Assembly (NCBI GenBank): GCA_947627685.1
Contig: CANQWZ010000062.1
Span: 1-7,722 of the forward strand
Origin: an uncultured Bacilli bacterium
GTDB taxonomy: Bacteria; Bacillota_I; Bacilli_A; ML615J-28; CAG-313
Direction: 5' to 3'
Length of the DNA: 7,722 nucleotides
In this document: positions 1 to 6,447 of the stretch, piece after piece
Position numbering within the stretch: position 1 is the stretch's first letter
Layout of the letters: each line of letters begins with the position of its first letter
Position numbers and translations under genes: made by a program
Notes under the pieces: model-generated
Seen by the model: only the letters and a program-made list of their open reading frames with translations
What the model was told of the DNA's origin: nothing
Database searches by the model: none

Positions 1-77
1 AGTAATTGTAACTTCATCTGATGTTACTGATGCTAATTCTTTTTGTGGATCAGTAACTGTAACTTTAAATGTTACTT
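1..77 (-). repeat. 77-bp direct repeat, copy 2 (within lipoprotein gene)
   Basis: Bases 1-77 are identical to bases 241-317, giving a period of 240 bp (80 codons). This copy encodes residues 136-160 of the left-edge lipoprotein. It begins at the first base of the window, so the identical tract may extend further left. Confidence 0.95.
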
Positions 78-480
78 CTTCACCTTCGCTGTAGCCTTCT
101 TCCTTAATACCAGTTATAGTATATTCATCACTAGTAGAAGTATTTACCATATATTTTGTAGGTATTTCTACATCTTTTAATTCAATTTTAACTACAACAT
201 TTTCAGCTGGCATTGTAAAGCTACAATTTCCATCTTCATTAGTAATTGTAACTTCATCTGATGTTACTGATGCTAATTCTTTTTGTGGATCAGTAACTGT
301 AACTTTAAATGTTACTTGACGACCTGCCGCATAAAAATCATCAATTTCACTTACAGTATAACCTTCACCAGATGATATTCTTACTGAATATGTGTTTTCA
401 AAACATCCTGTAAGCACAACTGATAACATTATGAGTAAGCTAAGTAACATCGTTGTAATAAACGTTTTTTTCTTAAACAT
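1..480 (-). CDS. Surface lipoprotein with tandem divergent InlB-type repeats (3' end outside window)
   Basis: An open frame starts at ATG 480-478 and stays open for 160 codons to the left edge, so the C-terminus is missing. The start is supported by AAAGGA seven bases upstream and by the signal peptide that follows it: Lys-rich residues 3-5, a hydrophobic stretch of about residues 7-23, and the lipobox LTGC with Cys26. The mature protein should therefore be a lipid-anchored protein on the outer face of the membrane. After Cys26 come about 80-residue repeat units beginning near Tyr31 and Tyr110. Each has a diverged first third and a conserved core (VTFKVTVTDPQKELASV...). Unit 1 ends in the sequence FTMPAENVVVKIEL, which resembles the end of divergent InlB B-repeat (Flg_new_2-like) domains. 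That family assignment is by eye. The gene lies 25 bp after the large lipoprotein gene with no terminator visible between them, so co-transcription is likely. An adhesin or surface-display role is inference; no ligand can be named. Confidence 0.85.
   Translation of the reverse strand, partial: MFKKKTFITTMLLSLLIMLSVVLTGCFENTYSVRISSGEGYTVSEIDDFYAAGRQVTFKVTVTDPQKELASVTSDEVTITNEDGNCSFTMPAENVVVKIELKDVEIPTKYMVNTSTSDEYTITGIKEEGYSEGEEVTFKVTVTDPQKELASVTSDEVTIT
241..317 (-). repeat. 77-bp direct repeat, copy 1 (within lipoprotein gene)
   Basis: This copy is identical base for base to 1-77. It encodes residues 56-80 of the left-edge lipoprotein, the conserved core of the first InlB-like unit. Identity stops abruptly at 317/318: the preceding codon is CAA here and GAA in the other copy. 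The flanking parts of the unit differ clearly at the protein level. Confidence 0.95.
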
Positions 481-487
481 ATCTATA

Positions 488-493
488 TCCTTT
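488..493 (-). promoter_or_regulatory. Ribosome binding site of left-edge lipoprotein gene
   Basis: AAAGGA on the minus strand lies 7 bases before ATG 480-478 and fixes that start. A run of eight A residues (502-495) precedes it. The 25-bp gap to the upstream stop codon contains no hairpin, so this site probably serves a downstream cistron of the same mRNA. Confidence 0.7.
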
Positions 494-505
494 CTTTTTT
501 TTAAT

Positions 506-3500
506 TTATTTTTTTACCCAAGTATAAGTAAATGTACCTGCATTTTGATCTATAATAACTGTTATTTCATAGTTAGTACCTTGAAAAGGCCTCATAAAGG
601 TAATAACATTACCTTCAACACTGGTACATGGTGTGCCATAGTCACTAAATGCAGGAAATTTTATACCATCAATAAGACCCTTAAATTCACCATATACATA
701 TATTGATGCTCCTAATTTATGTAAATTTAAGATACTACCATCTTCACAAATAAGATTTTCAATTTTATCGTTGGCAGAAAATTTAAGCCCTTCTTCTTCA
801 ATAAGTTCTTTTTTATATGTGAAGGTATTTCCTGTAAAAATAATTTCATAAATTCTATAGTGCTTGCCATCTTCATCAACAAAATTTTCAATTTCAGCTC
901 TATAAGTTTTCATTTTTATAGTAACTTCTTTACCATTTAAAGTAGCAATAAAGGAGTTATTTATTTTATCTGATGAACTCCATGTGTCAGGGTCTAATTC
1001 ACGTGGATCATCAACTAATAAAGTATAAACGCCATCTTCAGAAGTAAAACTAACACCACCTGTACCAGCAAGTCTAAAGTTATAAGTTTGTTTAGTTTTA
1101 CCATCAATAGCATAATCAAATGTAATGGTATTATTTTTAAAAGTACCACTTGCAATAATATAATTTGTACTTGATGCTAGATAACTATAAAAAGTGATAT
1201 TTTGTTCTTCAATAACATATAACCAAATTTCACTACCATTAAAAGCTACTGCTCTACCATCAAGAATAAGTGAATAAGCACCATCAAAATATTCACCTTC
1301 TTCACCAGCACTCTTAAGCATTAATCTACTATTAAAACTGTACCAACTTGCATCATCATAACAAGCTAAAGCATAATCAATATTAGGTACAATGATACGA
1401 TATGCTACGTTACCATAGAAAGCGCCACCTGCACTACCCATGCCACCATATGAGGCAATAGTAGGACGATTACTACTTTCACTAAATTCAATATAAAGAA
1501 TATCGTTTTCAAAAATAGCAACTTCCGCAAAAGCAAGTGAAGCAATATCTGTAATGTCTTGACCTAAAACTACATGTTTTATGCTACTACAACTAGCAAA
1601 AGCACTTTCACTGATTGTTTTAACAAATAGTAATTCTATCTTGCCATTTGTATTAGCAAGCGCTGTGCAACCTGCAAAGGCAGCCTTACCAATTTGTTCA
1701 ACTTTATTAAAGGCAACACTTACTAGTGAAGTACAATTTTCAAAGGCACCTTCTCCTATGATAGTTACGCCACCTAAGTCAACAGATTGTAAATAAGTCG
1801 CTGCTCTAAATACACCTGCACCAATAGCTGTAATAGTAATATTTTGACCATTATATTCTGTTTGGCCTACACCAATAGTTAAATCGATTAAACCATCAGT
1901 TTTACCATGATAACCTATTAATACCCCATCCTCAGTTACTTCAAACTCAGGAAGTTTATTAATTTCTTCTGAACCTTTGATACGATATTTGTTCATATCA
2001 CCTGTTGCTTCTTGCCATGCTTTAGACCAAACATCAACAAAGTTATCTTTGCTAAGTTCAGGAACGACTATTACAAAGTTACCTGCCGGCCAGCGGAATG
2101 GATCGTTTGCAACATGCCAATCAATGCTAATAGCACTTGGATTATCACCAAGGAAAGTGACTCTTGTTAAAGTATAATTATTTTGAAAAGCATTATTACC
2201 TATTTTAATTACACTTGCGGGAATAACAACGGATTCAAGATCCATATTCTTAAATACCTCATCTTTTATTTCGGTAACACCATTAGGTATAACTATGGCT
2301 TTAGAAGTGCCTGTATAAGCTACAAGTACACCATTTTCAATAATAAAACCATCATTAAAAAGACTAAAGGTTTTGGACTGCCAATTGATGCTAAAATATA
2401 AAGTATCACTAATATAACCATCTTCATCATATACGTATAAAGTACATAAATTTCCATCAATTAAAGCAACACCACTATATTCTCCAAGTAAAGATGTATA
2501 GGTAGCTCCGCTATAACCATCAAACTCAAGCATACCATCACCATCAGTTTGGTTAAAAATACCACTATGTTCATCATCATATACTAAATAAACTGGTAAA
2601 AAAGTTGTCTCGTTTTGGTTAGTTTGCATTTCCAAAGCTGTTAAAATAAAATTAAAGCTAAGGTTATTAGTCGCAAAATGCCATTCACCTTGGAAATCAT
2701 AATAGTTTTCACTACCCGAATATCTTCCTTCAGCAATTAAATTTTTAACCGGTTCATCATCATTATAATTTGTAACCTCATATAACTTAGCATAGCCATA
2801 ACCATTAAGTTCAAGTAATTTATCGTATTTTACTTTTCCATTTTCATAAAGTAAATATGAACCACTTTCTAAGCCTAATACAAAATAATATCCTTTAATT
2901 GGGGCATCTTCAGATGTTTCAAATTCATCTACTTTTCCATATAACAAACTAAAATTAAAGTCTTTTATCATATCATCTTCAATTATAGGTTGACCCGTTA
3001 TAGGATCAATTTCGTAAAAGTCATAATCACCATATTCTAAATTTTTAGCATATTTACCATAAATTGATTTTAACTGGTCACCTACCATTGTGTTATATGT
3101 AGCTTCGCCATAGCCGTCAAGATAAAGGATATATTCACCTGTAAGATTAAATACATAATCTTTGAATACATACATACCATATTCTTCACCACGATAATAG
3201 AAGACATTAGTTGCGATTACTCCTATAATGTCACCACCTTCTGATTCATCAAAATAGAAAGTAAAGCCAACAACGTTGCCTGTTTCTTGGTCAATTTCCG
3301 CAAATCCTAATTTTTTATCCATCCCATCACGATCAAGAACAGCAGAGCCTAATCCTACTACACTACTGCCAGCATAAATAATATCAGTTGATCCTTCACG
3401 GTCAACATATCCTTTAAGCCAACAAGCATATAGATTAGTATCATCAGTAGGTAGATATTCATGACCAACAATAAATTCTCCTTGTGTAAGGTCAGCCTTA

Positions 3501-4003
3501 TCATTAGCTGATGCTACCCAGCCAGCAAACATATATCCATCAATTTCAAAATCACATTCAGGAATAACAAAAGTTGTACCTTTGGCTACATTCAATGGTT
3601 CCATTGTATTATTTACGTTAACGCCACTAGGAGCATTTGCGAAAAAAGATACTTTATAACCATCAACGGGTTTAATAGTTAAAGCAAATTTAGCATAATA
3701 AGTACGATTTTCTGCTGGCATTATTGTAGGTATATCTACTACCTCGCCTTCTGCTTCTATGTCTAAACACCAACCTAAAAAATCATAATCTGCCTTGGTA
3801 GGATTTTGTGGTAAAGTTATTACCTCTCCTTCTTTAGCAGTAATTGTATCAATAGTTTTTCCCTCTGATACAAATGTTAATGTATACGTTGTCAAAGGAG
3901 GATTTTTCCCCCTAGTACATGCTGTAAAACTAAAGATAAAAAATAACAAAATTAACATTCGTAGGACACTAAGCCATTTGAAAGAGCCCTCTTTTTTAGT
4001 CAT
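506..4003 (-). CDS. Large surface lipoprotein with InlB B-repeats and BspA-like leucine-rich repeats (1165 aa)
   Basis: This is probably a lipid-anchored, extracellular multi-domain adhesin-like protein. The start is ATG 4003-4001, with AAAGGAGA nine bases upstream. Residues 11-26 are hydrophobic and the lipobox FTAC gives Cys29. Domains in order: an InlB B-repeat at about 38-107 (YDFLGW; ends MPAENRTYYAKF); a second at about 115-196 (YMFAGW; ends NLYACW); an unassigned region at about 197-550 with recurring motifs LDGYGEATY (295), LNGYGYAKLY (399) and FDGYSGATY (494); two BspA-like LRR_5 modules at about 552-674 and 688-893. Each LRR module opens with a GVLxxYxG lead-in, continues through IxxxAFxxxxxLxxVxF-type repeats, and closes with a VPxxxxxxxxxxxxW-type cap. 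The C-terminus (about 900-1165) is beta-rich and unassigned. There is no sortase motif or C-terminal membrane helix, which fits N-terminal lipid anchoring. It is the first gene after an intergenic promoter, and the second lipoprotein gene follows after 25 bp. Module names rest on recognised motifs; binding partners are unknown. Confidence 0.88.
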   Translation of the reverse strand: MTKKEGSFKWLSVLRMLILLFFIFSFTACTRGKNPPLTTYTLTFVSEGKTIDTITAKEGEVITLPQNPTKADYDFLGWCLDIEAEGEVVDIPTIMPAENRTYYAKFALTIKPVDGYKVSFFANAPSGVNVNNTMEPLNVAKGTTFVIPECDFEIDGYMFAGWVASANDKADLTQGEFIVGHEYLPTDDTNLYACWLKGYVDREGSTDIIYAGSSVVGLGSAVLDRDGMDKKLGFAEIDQETGNVVGFTFYFDESEGGDIIGVIATNVFYYRGEEYGMYVFKDYVFNLTGEYILYLDGYGEATYNTMVGDQLKSIYGKYAKNLEYGDYDFYEIDPITGQPIIEDDMIKDFNFSLLYGKVDEFETSEDAPIKGYYFVLGLESGSYLLYENGKVKYDKLLELNGYGYAKLYEVTNYNDDEPVKNLIAEGRYSGSENYYDFQGEWHFATNNLSFNFILTALEMQTNQNETTFLPVYLVYDDEHSGIFNQTDGDGMLEFDGYSGATYTSLLGEYSGVALIDGNLCTLYVYDEDGYISDTLYFSINWQSKTFSLFNDGFIIENGVLVAYTGTSKAIVIPNGVTEIKDEVFKNMDLESVVIPASVIKIGNNAFQNNYTLTRVTFLGDNPSAISIDWHVANDPFRWPAGNFVIVVPELSKDNFVDVWSKAWQEATGDMNKYRIKGSEEINKLPEFEVTEDGVLIGYHGKTDGLIDLTIGVGQTEYNGQNITITAIGAGVFRAATYLQSVDLGGVTIIGEGAFENCTSLVSVAFNKVEQIGKAAFAGCTALANTNGKIELLFVKTISESAFASCSSIKHVVLGQDITDIASLAFAEVAIFENDILYIEFSESSNRPTIASYGGMGSAGGAFYGNVAYRIIVPNIDYALACYDDASWYSFNSRLMLKSAGEEGEYFDGAYSLILDGRAVAFNGSEIWLYVIEEQNITFYSYLASSTNYIIASGTFKNNTITFDYAIDGKTKQTYNFRLAGTGGVSFTSEDGVYTLLVDDPRELDPDTWSSSDKINNSFIATLNGKEVTIKMKTYRAEIENFVDEDGKHYRIYEIIFTGNTFTYKKELIEEEGLKFSANDKIENLICEDGSILNLHKLGASIYVYGEFKGLIDGIKFPAFSDYGTPCTSVEGNVITFMRPFQGTNYEITVIIDQNAGTFTYTWVKK

Positions 4004-4011
4004 TTTTAAAA

Positions 4012-4019
4012 TCTCCTTT
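4012..4019 (-). promoter_or_regulatory. Ribosome binding site of the large lipoprotein gene
   Basis: AAAGGAGA on the minus strand, with GGAG ending nine bases before ATG 4003-4001. It is a strong match to the anti-Shine-Dalgarno sequence and supports the chosen start. Confidence 0.85.
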
Positions 4020-4060
4020 CAAAATGTAAAACATATAAGTTTAATTATATTGTTTTTAAC

Positions 4061-4089
4061 ATTATAGCATAAAAAAATATTTTTTATCT
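4061..4089 (-). promoter_or_regulatory. Probable extended -10 promoter for the lipoprotein gene pair
   Basis: On the minus strand, TGC TATAAT (4069-4061) is a perfect extended -10 element. With a 17-base spacer the -35 position is AGATAA (4089-4084), a poor match, but an extended -10 can compensate for that. Transcription would start near 4054 and leave an approximately 50-base leader before ATG 4003-4001. The promoter lies downstream of the oad terminator, so the lipoprotein genes appear to be a separate transcription unit. AT-rich DNA produces TATAAT by chance, so this stays a prediction. Confidence 0.55.
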
Positions 4090-4100
4090 TTTTTACTAGA

Positions 4101-4114
4101 TGTAAACGTTTCCT
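4101..4114. promoter_or_regulatory. Candidate catabolite-responsive element (cre-like)
   Basis: TGTAAACGTTTCCT on the plus strand matches 12 of 14 positions of the CcpA-site consensus TGWAANCGNTNWCA, and the reverse strand also matches 12 of 14. It lies 32 to 53 bases upstream of the predicted -10 of the lipoprotein genes and after the oad terminator. If it is functional, it would act on the lipoprotein promoter, and an upstream position could mean activation rather than roadblock repression. This is consensus matching only. Confidence 0.35.
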
Positions 4115-4137
4115 ACAAATCATTGACAAGGTATAAT

Positions 4138-4167
4138 AAAAAAATGCACCTACTGGTACATTTTTTT
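4138..4167 (-). terminator. Intrinsic terminator of the oad operon
   Basis: The minus strand reads AAAAAAATGTACC (4167-4155), loop AGTA, GGTGCATTTTTTT (4150-4138). This is a 13-bp stem with one U-G wobble, ending in seven U. It starts 15 bases after the oadB stop codon. Read on the plus strand, the wobble becomes an A-C mismatch, so the hairpin is best in the direction of the oad operon. Confidence 0.85.
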
Positions 4168-4182
4168 ATTTAGATATCTTTA

Positions 4183-5367
4183 TTATCCTAAAATACTAAG
4201 TAATAAGCCTGCTGCTACGGCACTACCAATAACACCCGCAACATTTGGGCCCATTGCATGCATTAGTAAATAGTTAGATTTGTCTTCTTCAAGACCAATC
4301 TTGTGAACTACTCTTGCGGCCATTGGCACAGCTGATACACCAGCAGCACCAATCATTGGATTAATCTTGCCTTTTGATAATTTACACATGATTTTACCAA
4401 CTAAAACACCACCAGCAGTAGCAATACTAAATGCGATCATACCTAATAATAAAATTTCAGCAAAATTCAAAGCTTGGTTTAATTTAGTTAGAATAGCAGT
4501 TGCTCCAACTGATAATCCTAGGAAAATAGTAATAGCATATAGTAAGGTTTTAGCAGCTGCATCTACTAAATTAGGTACAACTTTAGATTCTTTTATTAGA
4601 TTACCAAGCATTAGCATACCAATTAAGGCTGCACATGATGGAATTAAAGTAATAACTACTACCATTACAACTATTGGAAAAATAATTTTTTCACCTTGTG
4701 ATACTTTTCTTGCTTCAACCATTTTAATTTGACGTTCTTTTTTGGTTGTAAGAAGTTTAATAATTGGTGGTTGAATAACAGGCACAAGTGCCATATATGA
4801 ATAAGCTACTACCGCAATTGTTGCACATAACATAGCTCCACCATCGGCACCTTTTAGTAAATTATTAGAAAGGTAAATGGCTGTAGGACCATCAGCTCCA
4901 CCAATAATACCAATAGATGCTGCTTCTAAGGCATTAAAGCCTAGTAAAATAGCACCAAGGAAAGTTATAAAAATACCAATTTGGGCGGCAGCACCAAGAA
5001 TTAAACTACTTGGTCTTGAAATTAATGGTCCAAAATCAGTAGTTGCTCCAATACCTAAAAAGATAAGAGGTGGAAATATTTCATAATTGATACCTTGATG
5101 TAGGGTAAATAGTAGACCAGGTGCTTCATCCATGCTAGGATTTCCTGGACTATATAGTGCTGGTGCAAGATTAACAAGTAACATACCTACACCTATGGGA
5201 ATTAAAAGATATGGTTCAAATCCCTTTGATACAGCAAGATATATTAGTAAACATGCTACTAAAATCATTGCTAGTCTTAACAAAAAACTAGTTAAGTTAA
5301 ATGAACCCCCAGTAAAAAATCCCATTTGCTTGTAGAAATTTTCAAATAAATCTTTGATCATTTGCAT
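4183..5367 (-). CDS. oadB: Oxaloacetate decarboxylase beta subunit (Na+-translocating carboxybiotin decarboxylase)
   Basis: This integral membrane subunit decarboxylates carboxybiotin on the carrier protein and couples the reaction to Na+ export. The 394 residues are within the usual family length and form many hydrophobic segments. Family signatures are GIGATTDFGPL (about residues 105-115), GGADGPTAIYLSNN (about 156-169; its Asp corresponds to the essential Asp203 of the Klebsiella enzyme), GAAGVSAVPMAARVV (about 340-354) and HAMGPNVAGVIGSAVAAG (about 370-387). All are intact. Start choice: an in-frame TTG at 5373 directly abuts the biotin-carrier stop codon, but ATG at 5367 is preferred, and ATG 5361 is also possible. 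No good Shine-Dalgarno is present, only GGG nine bases before 5367, so translation is probably coupled to the upstream gene. It is the last gene of the operon and a terminator follows. The family also serves methylmalonyl-, malonyl- and glutaconyl-CoA decarboxylases; the neighbouring alpha subunit points to oxaloacetate. Confidence 0.95.
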   Translation of the reverse strand: MQMIKDLFENFYKQMGFFTGGSFNLTSFLLRLAMILVACLLIYLAVSKGFEPYLLIPIGVGMLLVNLAPALYSPGNPSMDEAPGLLFTLHQGINYEIFPPLIFLGIGATTDFGPLISRPSSLILGAAAQIGIFITFLGAILLGFNALEAASIGIIGGADGPTAIYLSNNLLKGADGGAMLCATIAVVAYSYMALVPVIQPPIIKLLTTKKERQIKMVEARKVSQGEKIIFPIVVMVVVITLIPSCAALIGMLMLGNLIKESKVVPNLVDAAAKTLLYAITIFLGLSVGATAILTKLNQALNFAEILLLGMIAFSIATAGGVLVGKIMCKLSKGKINPMIGAAGVSAVPMAARVVHKIGLEEDKSNYLLMHAMGPNVAGVIGSAVAAGLLLSILG

Positions 5368-5373
5368 AAGCAA

Positions 5374-5724
5374 TTACCCGATTACTACTAAAATTTGACC
5401 ATTAGATACACTATCGCCTTTGGCTACAGCAACTTTTTTAACAACACCAGATGTACTAGCAACTACTTCATTTTCTAATTTCATTGCTTCTAAAATACAA
5501 ATGATATCGCCTTCTTTGACTGTGTCACCTACTTTAACTTTAACATCTAAGATTGTTCCTGCCATTGGTGCATTAAGCGGTGAACCTTCACCACTTGTAG
5601 TAGGTGCTGGCTCTGCTTTAGGAGCTTCTTGTACAGGAGCAGAAATTTTAGCATTACTTTCAGTAACACTTTCTAATTCAACTTCGTAAACTTTACCATT
5701 TACTTTAACTTTATAAACTTTCAT
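5374..5724 (-). CDS. Free-standing biotin carrier subunit of the decarboxylase (biotinyl domain protein)
   Basis: The 116-residue protein carries biotin between the alpha carboxyltransferase and the membrane beta subunit. The N-terminal segment MKVYKVKVNGKVYEVELE is typical of decarboxylase biotin carriers. An Ala/Pro-rich flexible linker follows at about 28-50 (APVQEAPKAEPAP), then a compact biotinyl domain at about 50-116. The biotinylation motif EAMKLEN (79-85) is intact. Lys82 is the predicted biotin site, 34 residues from the C-terminus, as usual in this family. The ribosome binding site AGGAGA overlaps the oadG stop codon, seven bases before the ATG, so the two genes are tightly coupled. 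The stop codon directly precedes the oadB start region. The protein resembles MmdC/GcdC-type carriers of sodium-pump decarboxylases. An acyl-CoA carboxylase carrier is possible by sequence but unlikely in this operon. Confidence 0.93.
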   Translation of the reverse strand: MKVYKVKVNGKVYEVELESVTESNAKISAPVQEAPKAEPAPTTSGEGSPLNAPMAGTILDVKVKVGDTVKEGDIICILEAMKLENEVVASTSGVVKKVAVAKGDSVSNGQILVVIG

Positions 5725-5734
5725 GTTCTTTCTC

Positions 5735-6439
5735 CTATCCTATTTGTTTAACTGAAACTACACGAACATTTTCGTCTGTTTCATTATGATAATCAATTGT
5801 TGCAACTAAAGCTGCAGCCATCATATCGTCATCTTTTATATCAGCCATTGTAAAGACCTTTTTGGGCTCTATTACTTGGGTCTTATTAGTTTGAACTTTT
5901 TCTATAGTTTTTTTCTTTGGGAAAAATCTAAATAATGATACAACTCCCCATATCAAAATTAGCATTGCAAAAACAATAATAATGCATACTAAAGCAATTA
6001 GTCCGGCATCAGCATAATTTATAAATTTAACCGTTAAATAGTCATTTCCATCTATAATTTCTTTCGTTATTTGCTTTACTCTAGTACCATCTTTGGTAAA
6101 TAAGCCTGCAAATCTTTTACCACTTAAAACAATATTAGGAACGCTTTTACTTCCATCTGCTGTTTTAAGTGCATAGATTGGTTGATAATCTTCATCAGCA
6201 ACAAAACTAGAACTATTTTTCAAATAGATTTTATCAACATTATCAAAAAAGCCAACAAATTCATATTCATCTTTACTATGATTACTATCATAATAAGAGA
6301 AATTTTCAGCTGTTATTTCAGGTTTAGTACTAGGTTTAATTAATTCATTTTCTTTTTTGCAAGCTGTTAGAGTAATACTCATCATTAAGATTAAACAAAG
6401 TGATAATAATTTAAAAATTTTATTAAAAGTTTTTTGCAT
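5735..6439 (-). CDS. oadG: OadG-like gamma subunit with lipoprotein signal and extracytoplasmic domain
   Basis: Probable small membrane anchor and assembly subunit of the decarboxylase. Residues 8-24 are hydrophobic and lead to the lipobox LTAC with Cys27, so the N-terminus looks like a lipoprotein. Residues 28-144 form a polar domain I do not recognise. One strong membrane helix lies at about 145-170, followed by the positively charged RFFPKKK, which predicts a cytoplasmic tail. The tail ends in DDDMMAAALVATIDYH and VRVVSVKQIG, the OadG-family C-terminal pattern of acidic residues, an Ala-rich helix and an R-V-S/R end. At 234 residues it is about twice the length of classical gamma subunits. 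The His cluster reported for the Klebsiella subunit's zinc site is not evident; His218 is the only His in the tail. The start ATG lies 8 bp after the oadA stop, with AGGTGG overlapping that stop as ribosome binding site. Position between alpha and biotin carrier supports the role, although sequence similarity alone is modest. Confidence 0.8.
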   Translation of the reverse strand: MQKTFNKIFKLLSLCLILMMSITLTACKKENELIKPSTKPEITAENFSYYDSNHSKDEYEFVGFFDNVDKIYLKNSSSFVADEDYQPIYALKTADGSKSVPNIVLSGKRFAGLFTKDGTRVKQITKEIIDGNDYLTVKFINYADAGLIALVCIIIVFAMLILIWGVVSLFRFFPKKKTIEKVQTNKTQVIEPKKVFTMADIKDDDMMAAALVATIDYHNETDENVRVVSVKQIG

Positions 6440-6447
6440 ATTGCCAC

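Noticed and set aside
1..317. CRISPR array or transposon terminal repeats as explanation for the 240-bp periodicity
   Set aside because: The repeats keep an open reading frame with an 80-codon period and encode a coherent protein module. There are no short spacers, transposase or inverted ends.
465..502. Homopolymer tracts of 7-8 A/T at the start of the left-edge lipoprotein gene and before its ribosome binding site, as possible phase-variation switches
   Set aside because: Runs of this length are common throughout this AT-rich sequence, and the Lys codons of the signal peptide explain the coding one. There is no sign of frame change.
392..706. Plus-strand open frame of 104 codons across the junction of the two lipoprotein genes
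   Set aside because: It overlaps two well supported minus-strand genes, has no ribosome binding site and translates to low-complexity Ile/Phe/Asn-rich sequence, as expected of the antisense of AT-rich coding DNA.
4123..4137. TTGACA followed by TATAAT on the plus strand
   Set aside because: The two hexamers are only 3 bases apart instead of about 17, and no plus-strand gene follows, so this is not a usable promoter.
4004..4182. A tRNA, riboswitch or small RNA gene in the only sizeable intergenic region
   Set aside because: Apart from the terminator, promoter and cre-like palindrome, the sequence is plain AT-rich DNA with no cloverleaf or other stable conserved-looking structure.
4367..5689. 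Plus-strand open frames of 67 to 121 codons opposite oadB and the biotin carrier gene
   Set aside because: They are antisense shadows of strongly conserved coding sequence and match no protein family that I recognise.
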